NCBI GenBank assembly: GCA_020086605.1
Contig: JACBWW010000069.1
Span: forward strand, 1,098,796 to 1,162,795
Source of the DNA: Lanius collurio
Lineage: Eukaryota > Chordata > Aves > Passeriformes > Laniidae
Length of the DNA stretch: 64,000 nucleotides
Reading direction: 5' to 3'
Shown: positions 13,363 through 22,299 of the stretch, piece by piece
How the letters are laid out: each line of letters begins with the position of its first letter
Numbering within the stretch: the stretch's first letter is position 1
Made by a program: the position numbers and the translations under genes
Notes under the pieces: model-generated
What the model was told of the DNA's origin: nothing
Seen by the model: the letters and a program-made list of their open reading frames with translations, nothing else
Database searches by the model: none

Positions 13363-13510
13363 ACCCCATCCCTGGAAGTGCCCAAGGCCAGCTTGGACGG
13401 GGCTTGGAGCAACCTGGGACAGTGGAAGGTGTCCCTGCCCATGGCAGGGCTGTTGGAACGAGATGAGTTTTAAGGTCCCTTCCAACACAAGCCATTCTGG
13501 GACTCTGAGA
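13363..13510 (+). mobile_element. CR1 LINE 3' fragment
   Basis: CCCCATCCCTGGAAGTGCCC, then GGTGTCCCTGCCCATGGCAG and AAGGTCCCTTCCAACACAAG, ending in CATTCTGGGACTCTGAGA. Confidence 0.88.
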
Positions 13511-13517
13511 TTTTATG

Positions 13518-13598
13518 TCCCTGCTCATTGCAGGGGGGTTGAGCTCTAAGCCCCTTAGAGGTCTGTTCCATCCCAAAGTATTCTGTGATTCCATGATG
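13518..13598 (+). mobile_element. CR1 LINE 3' tail, second copy in tandem
   Basis: GGTTGAGCTCTAAGCCCCTTAGAGG precedes TATTCTGTGATTCCATGAT. This second 3' end follows directly on the previous CR1, either as an independent insertion or a tail duplication. The subfamily differs from the neighbour. Confidence 0.65.
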
Positions 13599-14329
13599 CC
13601 TCTTGTGGACATGGATCCCATTAATTCCACTGCCATTGCTCTGCAAATGGGCTCAGAGCAGCTCTCTGCAAAGCCAAACCAGAGCTCTGGGAGAACATGA
13701 GGGATCAATGGGATCTTGAAATTCTTGTGTAAAATATGGAATCAAGGCATGAGCAGGAGGCAGTGGATGAAAAATGCTGACGGTGTAAAAAAACATCACA
13801 GAGGTCAAAAACAGAGCAAGTTTTGGATGGACCATTGAGAACCAAAGTCCCAGGACATTTTTTTCATCTGTTGGGTGGAATAAATAACTCACAGCTGATC
13901 CAGCAGAGCCAGAGTTCCCCAGGGAACCTTCAGACCTTCTTGGGCTCTGCTAAGGTGCAACTGACTGATGGAATTTTTCCTTCACTGCTTGTGTCTTAGT
14001 GGGTGCTCTGCAGTTAACTAAGGAGCAAGTTTGAGGTACTTCTTTAAGAAGCAGGGTGAAAACAGGGTATTGAAAATCCTATTTTACGCTTTCAAACTTG
14101 AATGCAGGATCCATGAAGCAGATGAGCATCGTCTGGGCCGTTTCTGATGCTCCCTGTCATTATCACTCCTGCCTACAATACAACATGGACTTTGCAGCTT
14201 CCCCTCTGTTATGTTACACAGGAATTCACCTCTGGTTTGAGGTGAAGTGATGGATCCTCAGAAGGCCAGACTCTAGACCAGAAAAGACTTTTGTGCCATA
14301 CCACAGGACACAGACTAAGGTGTCAGATA

Positions 14330-14445
14330 CCTCCTCTGGCTCTGCCTGTTCTTCATACATGACTTGGCCCAAGTTTCTTCATCTCTCTGTACTCAAGATC
14401 CTTATTATGGGGAGTCAGTGATAGCTCCTCTTACCTGTTTTGGTC
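14330..14445 (+). mobile_element. MIR-like SINE remnant
   Basis: GGCTCTGCC, then TGACTTGGCCCAAGTTTCTT, CATCTCTCTGTACTC and CTTATTATGGGG follow the MIR core order. Confidence 0.55.
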
Positions 14446-16735
14446 CTATGATTTCAGATACAGACTCCACAGCAGAGGACTTTCAGACCTGCTCCCATGC
14501 TATGACACCCCAGGACAAAAAGAGCAAAGCCTCTGTTGATGCCAAGATTTCCAAGCCATCCCAGCCTGACTGTGCTCATCATTTTGTGATGGGTGAGAAG
14601 TTTTCCAGAGGTGTCCAAGCAGTGCAGCAGGGAAGGGCCCAGTCTTCCTTGGCTGGCTCCACAGCAAAGCCTCCGTGCTCCTCCCAGAATAGCAATGTGC
14701 AAACCTCGGTGCTTCTCTTCCAAACCCATTTGCATTTTTAGAAACTAATTTGTAAAGCCTCTGCCCCTGTGGCTACAAGCAAGGCCTGGCTGGCTGTGCA
14801 GCCTCCTCAGCCATGGCAACTCTGGGGCAGCAGCTTTGCTCAACGTGATGCTGTGATCTTGGACTTGGGGTGGATTTACACCTGGAAGAAGAAAGTCCTG
14901 CCTGAAGACTCTTAGGATCCTACAAGCCAAGAGGGAAGGGGTTGGGGATGGGATCGATGTAACCACAGGTCTCTGGGGGGAGCTCCTGACACATGGCAGA
15001 ACCTGGGACCCCATTTTCCAGCACACCTGACCCCACACCCTCACCTGTGCTCAGCAGTAACATCATTCCAGAGCACCAAGTGGCTCTCACCACCACCACT
15101 GTGACCACTGGAGTGCAGGGAGCTGGCAAGCCCCACTGAGATCTTCTCCTCATTTCCTATATCCATAAGCCAGGCACACAGTACTTTTTAGGTATCCAAA
15201 GCCACAGCCTTCCTGGGGAAAGCACAGGGAAGTCTCATCGTGGTGAGCTGCAGAGCATCTCCCATCCAGCTCACACTTCTGGGCATGCTGGTCCATGGGC
15301 ACAGCTGCCAGAAGGACACGGGATGGTGGGAAGTGGCTGCAGACCCACCTTCAACCTGCTCCCCTTTTGTTCACAGCTTGGATTGAATAAGGGGGGGATT
15401 AAACTGATATGCCTTATCTCAGACCTCCCAGGGATCCCTGCACCAGCCAACACAAACACAGCTCTCCCTCTGAAATAAGTCACATTTGCAAAGAGTAAGT
15501 TCCACGGTCAGAGGGATGATGGCACAATAAATTTGTTGTATTTTTAAGCAAAGATAAGCACTGGTTGCCTGAGACTAATCCTCACTGCAGCTCACTCCCT
15601 GTTGAAACCAAACTGGCACTCCTATGGCACGGAGCACTCAGCAAACAGACAGGATCAGTCACCAAGTTAATTCCAGCACGGGATTAAACCCCATAACTGC
15701 TGCAAGAAATGCACAAAACAATGGCCAGAAATACTGTGTGGAATTCCAGTGTCTCTGTGCACCAGTGCTTCACTCCCAGCTTCACAGGAAAAACTCTGCT
15801 CCTCCTTGACCGGATGGGGAAGAGAGCCCAGGTCAACACCAGTAAAACCCAGCATAAATTGAAGTAGTGGGGAAAAAACACCACTGACTGTCAGATGGAA
15901 ACTAGAAAGGGCCTAATTCTGGCCTCTCTACAATTTTGTTGTGTTTTCCTATTTTTAAATTATTTAGCAGTTTGAGAATTTCACTAAGTGTCTCTCCAAT
16001 CACACATGGCTATGCAACAGTTTGCCACCCACGTGTGACAAGGACACACACAGGGACAGGAACCCTCAGCCCCTGTACTCTGTGTAAAATGAAGAAGTTC
16101 AACTCTGATGAATAAATTCCTTAATGCATCTATGAGTATTTGTCACTGAGATCACATTTACTGTCAGCAAGTTTATAGCCACAATTTAGATTCCTATAAA
16201 TTTTACATAATTAAAATACTTAAGTTGGGGTTTTTTTTTCTTTTAACAGTTGACTTTTTTCCTGCAGTTTCTGAGCAGAACACCTCATGAAGGATCTCAC
16301 CAGCCCAGGCAAAGGAAAATCTCCCAAAGGCCTCAGGACAAGAGCAGCACCTACACAAAAGCAAGTTCCTGTGCCTCCACAGGGTCAAAACTTTGATTTC
16401 ATCACTGAAAGGCAATGCAAAAAGAAGCACCAAAATAAACAGCTCCATAAAGCAGCGGGAACGCAGCAAAGCAGTTGGAGGCTCCTCCAGCAAGAATGAC
16501 CTAAATTCAAGAGGCATTTGTGCAGATGCTGCTCAGCTCCACAAAAACCTCACAGCCTCCAGGACAACTCGGGATGCACCGACAAACAGGGAAGCAAACC
16601 TGGGAGAAGCCTCTTTCTTTTTAGTAAAGCCACAGTGATTTTTTAAATTTTTTTTCCCCAAGGTACCCTCCCACAGTGACTGCCCATCCAGGGCTGCCGG
16701 GGGGGCCCTGAGAGCCCTTTTCCCACCCGACCCGG

Positions 16736-16870
16736 GGTTATCGAGGGAGATGTGTGTAATTGCCCTGTCAGGCAGCTGAAAGGCGCTCGCCTTTAGCTGA
16801 TGCCACTTCAAAATGAAATTCTTTCTTTGGCATGGCTATGTCTGATATGCAGGCATCAAAGGGGAGGCAG
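16736..16870. promoter_or_regulatory. Candidate regulatory element with a short hairpin
   Basis: TGTGTGTAATTGCCCTGTCA is followed by the inverted repeat AGCTGAAAGGCG / CGCCTTTAGCT (16774-16798, 2-nt loop, one bulge), then ATGAAATTCTTTCTTTGGCA. It lies about 1.3 kb beyond the BMP4 poly(A) signal. No coding or repeat explanation is seen. Confidence 0.35.
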
Positions 16871-17469
16871 CAGGTCGCCGATGCCCCAGGCCACACATTT
16901 CCCTTCTAAAGGCAGGAATGAGAGTGTCAGTTCGGGCCCGAGGGGGCCCCGGAGACCCAACATCCATCGTTTCTCCATGGGGTTCTGGGACCCCCCAGCA
17001 CTCGGGGACACCCGAGGGCTCTCCGGCAGCGGGTGGGACCCTGTGGGCTGAACACCACTGGGATGGAGGGGTGGGAAAGCCTCACTGGCACAGAGGAGGT
17101 CGAGGGCTGGGTTTTTTCCTTTCCGAAAGAACCACGGGGCCACGCTCGCCTCCCACCCCCAACCCCCCCGCGCAGCTCCCATCTCCTCTCTCCACCTGCA
17201 CTCTTCAGGGAGCCAAGGCTTTTTTGGCAAGCTTTCCGCTCCAGTTTTTATTGGTTTCAACTAAGCTGCCCCTTTCAGAGGGTTGGAAAGCTTCAATCAT
17301 TAAAGAAGAAAAAAAAAGAAAAAGAAAGCATCATGCACTCTCACCCTGCTGCCCCTTCCCACTCCCACGATGGCCCCACACCACCCATCCCAAGCACAGC
17401 TCCCTATTTTCCAAGGCAAACACAGCCCCTCCGATGCATTTGAGGCAGGGTTTTCAAGGCCCTGGATAC

Positions 17470-17660
17470 CTCCAACTGTACCTGCTTGGCTCCAAACACC
17501 TTCCTCCTCGGAAGCAATTTAGAAAGAACACAGCACAGGTAGCTATTAGCTAACACATATTTAACTGCTCCAGATATCTTTTTTTTTTGGCATTGTAATG
17601 GAGTGATTTGATCTTCAAAGGACCCGTGGAAACCTTTGAAGCTTCCCAATCTCCAGTGGG
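17470..17660. promoter_or_regulatory. Candidate regulatory element near the BMP4 3' end
   Basis: CAGGTAGCTATTAGCTAACA, ATTTAACTGCTCCAGATATC and GGAGTGATTTGATCTTCAAA form a low-CpG, motif-rich block with no repeat similarity. The call is by texture only. Confidence 0.25.
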
Positions 17661-18109
17661 GAGGGGAGGAGAGGGGGAAAATGTTAATAGTTTTAAAACC
17701 TGGGGAATCCTGAAGTCAGAGAAAGGGTATAAAACCCAGCAGGTTTAGCATAAAGCCCTCAGGTAAATCTTCACCTTCTTTTCAAATGCATTTTTGGTGG
17801 GTTGCTTTGGAAAAGCTTGGGCCAGGTTAGCAAGGTCGGCTCTATTCCCAGCGGCTCTTAAATCTCCAGGGACCCTCATGTCCCACGAGGCACAGCCCCA
17901 GCACCGGGGGATCCGCGGTACCTTGGCAAGAAATAGAAAGACTAAAGTTTGCAAAGCCTTTAAATGAAAAAATGGGGGAGGGGGGGGGAAGGAGTGAAGG
18001 AGGAGGGGATAAGAAGATAGGGAGACAAGATTAACTCCCGGCTGCACTCCCAGCCTCAGCAGCACAGCCTCAGCAGCACCCTGAGAGGCGAGACACAAAA
18101 TGCATTTAC

Positions 18110-18329
18110 CTTTAAAATAATGACTCATTTTATTTTTTTCTTTTAATATGTAGTTATAAATATATTTTGTCAAAATATATGATCATTATTGTCAAAAACA
18201 TTTGCACATAAAGTCATAAATAAGGTCAAGGTGAACGTTTAGTTTAGAGAAGAGTCCAGCTATAGCAAGCAGTTCTGGGGTAGGACGGGAGGGAGAGAGA
18301 AGGGGAGGAGAGGGTGGTGGGGAAGGGGG
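18110..18329 (-). promoter_or_regulatory. BMP4: BMP4 3' UTR, AU-rich
   Basis: This is about 220 nt after the stop. The distal half (18121-18225) is very AT-rich and carries two ATTTA pentamers, at complement 18217-18221 and 18157-18161. ATTTA motifs are typical of unstable, regulated mRNAs. The segment resembles my memory of the strongly conserved mammalian BMP4 3' end (GATCATATATTTTGAC and TAAAATGAGTCATTATTTT). Confidence 0.75.
18129..18134 (-). terminator. BMP4: BMP4 polyadenylation signal AATAAA
   Basis: TTTATT on the plus strand is AATAAA on the minus strand, about 195 nt after the stop, in the context GAAAAAAATAAAATGAG. Cleavage would be expected about 10-25 nt further on, near 18105-18119. 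Confidence 0.8.
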
Positions 18330-20534
18330 TCAGCGGCACCCGCACCCCTCCACCACCATCTCCTGGTAGTTTTTCAGGACCACCTTGTCATACTCATCCA
18401 GGTAGAGCATGGAGATGGCACTGAGCTCCGTGGGCACACAGCAGGCCTTGGGAATGCTGGAGTTCACGGAGTTCACCAGCGTCTGCACGATGGCGTGGTT
18501 CGTGGAGTTGAGGTGGTCGGCCAGAGGGAAGGGGCAGTCCCCGTGGCAGTAAAACGCCTGGTACCCCGGGGGTGCCACGATCCAGTCGTTCCAGCCCACG
18601 TCGCTGAAATCCACATAGAGGGCATGGCGGCGGCAGTTTTTTTTGTTCTTGCGGGAACGCTGGTGCTTGGGGCTCCGGCGGGCTCTGCGGGTCAGCGCGT
18701 GGCCTCGCCCATCGTGCCCAAAAGTGACCAGGAGCGGCCTGAGCTGCGCCCAGTCCCCGCGCCCTTGAGGTAAAGATCGGCTAATCCTGACGTGTTTGCC
18801 CTGATGAGTCTGTGCGTGGTGGAGGTGGGTAACCTCGATCACCAGCCCGTGGTTCGGCTGCTTGTCCTTGGTCCACCGGATCACGGCCGGGCTCACATCA
18901 AAGGTCTCCCAGCGCGTCACGTTGTGGTGCACCAGCCGCGTGTCCAGCAGGCGCGTAATGGCCTGGGCGCGCTCCGACAGCGGCTTCATCACTTCATAAA
19001 TGTTTATCCGGTGGAAGCCCCTCTCCCACGCCGCGCTCGGCTCCTCCACCTGCTCCCGGTACAGCCGCAGCTCCGCTGAGGAGATCACCTCGTTTTCCGG
19101 CACGCTGCTGAGGTTGAAGACGAAGCGGATCCGGGGCGCCTCGCTGGGACCCGGGACGCTCTCCAGGTGCTCTGGAGGGGAGCAGGGAGGGGGGGAAGCG
19201 GTAAGACAAGCAAACAAGAGCACGTCAGCCTCGGGGCACCCAGCCACGGCCCCGGCACAGCCACAGCTCACACCCACGCTTCACCTGCCTGGCAGCCACC
19301 GGCTCCTCTCCGCTCCCCCACGCATCCCTCCCGGCCGGACCGGAGCAGCTCCTGCCCCGGCACCGCTCCTGCCCCGGCACCGCTGGCTCACCCGCACCTG
19401 GAGCGGTCCACCCCTGCCCATCTCGCCTCCCTGTCCAGGGAGACTTTTTCCCCTTTGGCTTTTCCCCTTTTGCTTTTCCTGCCCCAGTCTCTCCAAAATC
19501 ATCTCCCCCGCGAGATGCGGCGCCACGGAGCACAGAGGTGCCTTGTTACGGGGGGCAGGGGGAAAAAGAGAAGCAAATTCCAACGCAGTAATGATGCGGC
19601 TGGATTAATAATTCAGATTTACTTTGGAAACGAAACATCCGCTAGGAAACATTTGGATCAGATTACAAGGGTCTATTGAATAAACCTTATAAACACACAG
19701 CTGTAAGTATTAAATTCGAGTCGGGGTTTGGGGGGACTTTTTTCTTTCTTTTTTTTTTTCCCCCTAAGAGTAAAAGCAGGCAGCAATTGCTTTGATAGTT
19801 CAAAAGAAACACTCCAGGGGCGAGATCCCGCCCTCGCTGTACTCCCGCATCCGATCCAGAGCCATTAAATCCACGCGAGCCCAGGGAGTGACCCCGAGGC
19901 AGAGGCACCGAAGGAAACTCACTGTTGTCAACAGAAGCAAAAGCACTTCAAAATATGGTCAAGCTCGGGTTAAGCACAGGATGCTGGAAAAAAATACCGA
20001 GCAACACGCCTGTCACCCACACACGGCAGGCTTGGGGGGGTGGCTTTCCTCCCATAAATTTAGGGCCCGGCACGTCCTGCTTCTAAAGGCATTTGTGAGC
20101 TTCCAAACGCAAGGAAATCCCGATCACTACCGGGGCTGGGAATTTACTGCCTCCCATCACTGACCTTCATGGTGGAAACTCCTCACGGTGTTTGCCCTGC
20201 TGGTCGATCGCTCAGGGTACTGCAGGCTAATTTCCTGGAGGTTTTCCTCCTCTTCTCCGGACTGGAGTCGATAGAGATCCAGCATGTAACTAGGAATGAC
20301 GGCTGACTTGCTGGGCTGAGGCCGCCTTCGCAGCCCAAACATCTGCAGCAGAGTTGTTTCGAAACCCCGCAAGAGTTCATGGCTTTGGGCAGAGCGGCGT
20401 CCGGATCCGGCTTGTCCCTGAAGCTCTGCCACTTTCTTCCTGCCGGTCTCAGGGATCAGGCTAGCATGGTTAGTACCTCCTAGAAGGACTTGGCATAGTA
20501 GGATGACCATCAGCATTCGGTTACCAGGAATCAT
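18330..20534 (-). CDS. BMP4: Bone morphogenetic protein 4 precursor (two coding exons)
   Basis: The CDS is complement(join(18330..19171,20165..20534)): 1212 nt, 403 residues plus TGA. BMP4 is a secreted TGF-beta superfamily ligand that signals as a dimer through type I/II serine kinase receptors to SMAD1/5/8. Seen in the translation: a signal peptide at about residues 1-20; a propeptide to 289; an RISR upstream processing site at 252-255; an RARR furin site at 286-289; and a 114-residue mature domain from Ser290. The mature domain has all seven cystine-knot cysteines (303, 332, 336, 367, 368, 400, 402) and ends in CGCR. N-glycosylation sequons are at N143, N207, N345 and N360. The start [10 protein letters not shown] is the family start, with A at -3. 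The exon join falls inside codon 124 (G|AG, Glu) with GT and AG at the intron ends. The mature core ([20 protein letters not shown]) is shared with BMP2, but the propeptide identifies BMP4. Length is close to the roughly 405-408 residues of other amniotes. No frameshift or missing key residue is seen. Confidence 0.98.
18333..18674 (-). other. BMP4: Mature BMP4 ligand coding segment
   Basis: These are codons 290-403. The mature chain starts [17 protein letters not shown], a basic N-terminus of the kind that binds heparan sulphate in BMP2/4. It continues through the cystine-knot core. One cysteine of the CC pair (367/368) makes the inter-chain disulphide in this family. The chain is 114 residues, about two shorter than the mammalian chain as I recall it; the difference falls in the basic tail. 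Confidence 0.93.
18675..18686 (-). other. BMP4: Main furin (S1) cleavage site, RARR
   Basis: Codons 286-289 read RARR immediately before the mature Ser290. This fits the R-X-R/K-R proprotein convertase consensus and the known S1 site of BMP4. Confidence 0.9.
18777..18788 (-). other. BMP4: Upstream (S2) convertase site, RISR
   Basis: Codons 252-255 read RISR, a minimal R-X-X-R site within the propeptide. In studied vertebrate BMP4 a second cleavage here controls propeptide retention and signalling range. The site is intact in this gene. Confidence 0.8.
19172..20164 (-). other. BMP4: BMP4 intron between the coding exons
   Basis: This phase-1 intron of 993 bp has GT at 20164-20163 and AG at 19173-19172, preceded by a long C/T tract. 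Its 5' part (19200-19540) is GC-rich and its middle is AT-richer (19560-19780). No CR1 fragment or second gene is recognised inside it. Confidence 0.9.
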
Positions 20535-20541
20535 GGTGTCT
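20165..20541 (-). other. BMP4: BMP4 exon 2 (first coding exon)
   Basis: This exon begins after a polypyrimidine tract ending CCCCCCCAG, at 20541. It has seven untranslated bases (AGACACC) and then the ATG at 20534-20532. It encodes residues 1-123 and the first base of codon 124: the signal peptide and N-terminal propeptide, with the motifs [15 protein letters not shown] and [10 protein letters not shown]. The donor is G|GTCAGT, with GT at 20164-20163. An acceptor two bases later is formally possible, because the exon itself starts with AG. Confidence 0.9.
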
Positions 20542-20748
20542 CTGGGGGGGTAAAAAACGCGACAACAAACAAGAAAGAAAGTCAGGATGAAAAGCAAAAC
20601 CCCCCTCCTCTTCCGAATAAACTTAAAAAAAATAATAATAATAACAATAAATGGCAAAAGGACACGGGGAGCAGCCCCCATTCGAGCAGCAGCCGGCTCG
20701 CCTCGGCGGGCAGGGACCGGCCGCCGGCCCTGGGCTGCCCGCAGTCGC

Positions 20749-20850
20749 GCAGCCCCCTCGGGCAGGAGGGTTCCCGGCGCATCCCGGCGCCGCTGCCCTG
20801 CAGCCCCCCCGGGCAGGAGGGTTCCCGGCACATCCTGGCCCCGCTGCCCC
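20749..20850. repeat. 51-bp tandem duplication in BMP4 intron 1
   Basis: Two adjacent 51-bp copies (20749-20799 and 20800-20850) share GGGCAGGAGGGTTCCCGGC and differ at a few positions. It is a GC-rich minisatellite-like duplication inside the CpG block. Confidence 0.85.
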
Positions 20851-21001
20851 GCCGGGACGGGACGGGAGCGGGACCGGCGGCGGCGGCGCCCGGCGGGGAA
20901 GGAAGGGGCGAGCGGCTCGGCGCGCTCTGGACCCCGGGTTCGAATCCCGCCGCCGGACCCCGGGAAGGAAAACAGGGATAAAGAATAGCATAAAGTTTTT
21001 C

Positions 21002-21055
21002 CTTAAAAATAAAAAACCAAAACAAAACGAAACAAAACAAAACAAAAACAAAACG
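21002..21055. repeat. (AAAAC)n-type tract in BMP4 intron 1
   Basis: AAACAAAACGAAACAAAACA-type units, ending in AAAACGCG at the donor side of the intron. Confidence 0.85.
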
Positions 21056-21117
21056 CGATGAAAACAAAAAGCGAGGAGCGAGGTGGAGGAAGAAGAGAAG
21101 AAGAGGGCTGTACTCAC

Positions 21118-21309
21118 TGACAGCAAGCAAGGCATATCAGCACAGTCCATGATTCTGGAGAGCCAGCCCGGACCCAGCGCGCCGAAAGCCCCGGGGCAGC
21201 GGCTGCCGAGCGCCTCCCGCGATCGCCACCCGGCGCAGTGCAGCCGCCGCCGCCGCCGGCCCCGGTTTTCTGCCGGCCCCGCAGTCACGTGGAGCCGCGC
21301 TCGCCGCCA
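21118..21309 (-). other. BMP4: BMP4 non-coding exon 1 (partial, runs into gap)
   Basis: A strong donor, CTGTCA|GTGAGT, has its GT at 21117-21116. Splicing it to the acceptor at 20542 gives GTCAAGACACCATG just before the BMP4 start. As I recall, the same join occurs in mammalian BMP4 mRNAs; I could not check this. The 5' boundary and transcription start are lost in the N run that begins at 21310. The exon is GC-rich. Confidence 0.65.
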
Positions 21310-21702
21310 NNNNNNNNNNNNNNNNNNNNNNNNNNNNNNNNNNNNNNNNNNNNNNNNNNNNNNNNNNNNNNNNNNNNNNNNNNNNNNNNNNNNNNNNNNN
21401 NNNNNNNNNNNNNNNNNNNNNNNNNNNNNNNNNNNNNNNNNNNNNNNNNNNNNNNNNNNNNNNNNNNNNNNNNNNNNNNNNNNNNNNNNNNNNNNNNNNN
21501 NNNNNNNNNNNNNNNNNNNNNNNNNNNNNNNNNNNNNNNNNNNNNNNNNNNNNNNNNNNNNNNNNNNNNNNNNNNNNNNNNNNNNNNNNNNNNNNNNNNN
21601 NNNNNNNNNNNNNNNNNNNNNNNNNNNNNNNNNNNNNNNNNNNNNNNNNNNNNNNNNNNNNNNNNNNNNNNNNNNNNNNNNNNNNNNNNNNNNNNNNNNN
21701 NN
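21310..21702. other. Assembly gap (393 N) at the BMP4 promoter
   Basis: The run of N hides the 5' part of exon 1 and probably the core promoter. Open frames that cross it are artefacts. Confidence 1.
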
Positions 21703-21901
21703 CAGCACTGCCCCAGAGCTCACACACCATCACAGACGCCTTCTTTTCATATTTCACTTTTTTTTTAGCTCAGACCTGACCCATGCATTAGAAAAGCCCA
21801 GGGATGTCACTGAAAGGACACGCACAGATAAAAGGCAGTGCTGACACTGTAATATCTCTGAGTTATTCCTATACCACTCTGAGTTTAAAAGAAACATCTG
21901 T

Positions 21902-21953
21902 TAGCAAGGTATTTGGACTATGAATCCATCAAAATTTGTGAAATACCTTGCTA
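21902..21953. repeat. Perfect 13-bp inverted repeat upstream of BMP4
   Basis: TAGCAAGGTATTT (21902-21914) and AAATACCTTGCTA (21941-21953) are exact reverse complements around a 26-nt spacer. They lie about 200 bp beyond the gap that covers the promoter. Function is unknown. Confidence 0.9.
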
Positions 21954-22299
21954 TCGCCATTTCAAATGTATCACACTGTGTTATTCTTAACAAGGAAAAA
22001 CAATTTGGGGAGTAGCTGCTGTGCAACTTTTTTAAGTTAAATAACATTTTCATTGAAAATACTCCAGTCTATAAACAAAGTTTACATGAGGGCCTGTATA
22101 GCACTGTTCCTAAAACAGACCTCTGGACTGGGAAATGCAACTGGCTCCTCTTTGTGGGATACGTTCCTCTCTTTGTCTGAAGACCTCCCTCGGGTTCTGT
22201 TAGGATCAGAGAGTGGCGGTGCTGGAAATGTTTGTCCCTGAGGAATTCAGCTGCACAGCATCCAGTGCCTGATCTCCTAAGCTATCCTGTTAAACTGAG

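Larger units (their letters stand above)
13599..18109. other. CR1-free interval downstream of BMP4
   Basis: No CR1 is recognised here. It contains a MIR-like remnant (14330) and two candidate regulatory blocks (16736, 17470). A GC-rich stretch at 16690-17200 has several CpGs. No exon is seen. Confidence 0.5.
18110..19171 (-). other. BMP4: BMP4 last exon: main coding exon plus 3' UTR
   Basis: The acceptor is CCCCTCCAG|AGCACCTGG, with AG at 19173-19172. The exon completes Glu124 and encodes residues 125-403: the rest of the propeptide, the processing sites and the whole mature ligand. It then runs through TGA (18330-18332) into a 3' UTR of about 220 nt. The 3' end is estimated from the AATAAA signal, not observed. 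Confidence 0.88.
20542..21117 (-). other. BMP4: BMP4 5' UTR intron
   Basis: This 576-bp intron runs from GTGAGT (21117) to the acceptor CAG at 20544-20542. It holds a GC-rich, CpG-rich block (20690-20970), a 51-bp tandem duplication (20749-20850), an AAAAC-type A-rich tract (21002-21055) and an AATAATAATAATAAC run near 20632-20650. The reading frame upstream of the BMP4 ATG stays open through the intron for 99 codons. Confidence 0.65.
20521..21150 (-). promoter_or_regulatory. Upstream ORF overlapping the BMP4 start codon
   Basis: The uORF is complement(join(20521..20541,21118..21150)) on the predicted spliced 5' UTR. It has 17 codons, MDCADMPCLLSRHHDSW, then TAA. Its ATG (21150-21148) has A at -3 and G at +4, a strong initiation context. 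Its stop lies inside the BMP4 reading frame in another phase, 40 nt separating the two start codons, so ribosomes using it would pass the BMP4 ATG. An overlapping uORF normally lowers translation of the main ORF. The call depends on the inferred splice. Confidence 0.5.
20640..21309. promoter_or_regulatory. BMP4: CpG-rich block at the BMP4 5' end
   Basis: CpG dinucleotides are dense at 20690-20970 and 21170-21309, unlike the CpG-poor flanks. This fits a CpG-island promoter around exon 1. The block continues into the assembly gap, whose loss is typical of GC-rich avian promoters. Confidence 0.6.

Noticed and set aside
17720..17740. TATA-like GGGTATAAAACCC on the plus strand
   Set aside because: It could be a TATA box, but there is no downstream exon, CpG island or ORF of note and it lies downstream of the BMP4 poly(A) signal. 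Probably chance.
18495..19679. Plus-strand frames of 92-202 codons opposite BMP4
   Set aside because: They are antisense shadows of the GC-rich BMP4 coding exon and show no independent protein features.
20930..20957. tRNA-like B box (GGTTCGAATCC) in BMP4 intron 1
   Set aside because: The T-arm pairs only 4 of 5, and the GC-rich upstream sequence has no A box, D arm or anticodon arm. An acceptor-like pairing with 20873-20879 is expected from GCGG repeats. It is not a tRNA gene.
20623..21844. Long frames crossing the N run at 21310-21702
   Set aside because: Unknown bases were read as X. The frames are artefacts of the gap, as is the frame across 2566-2949.
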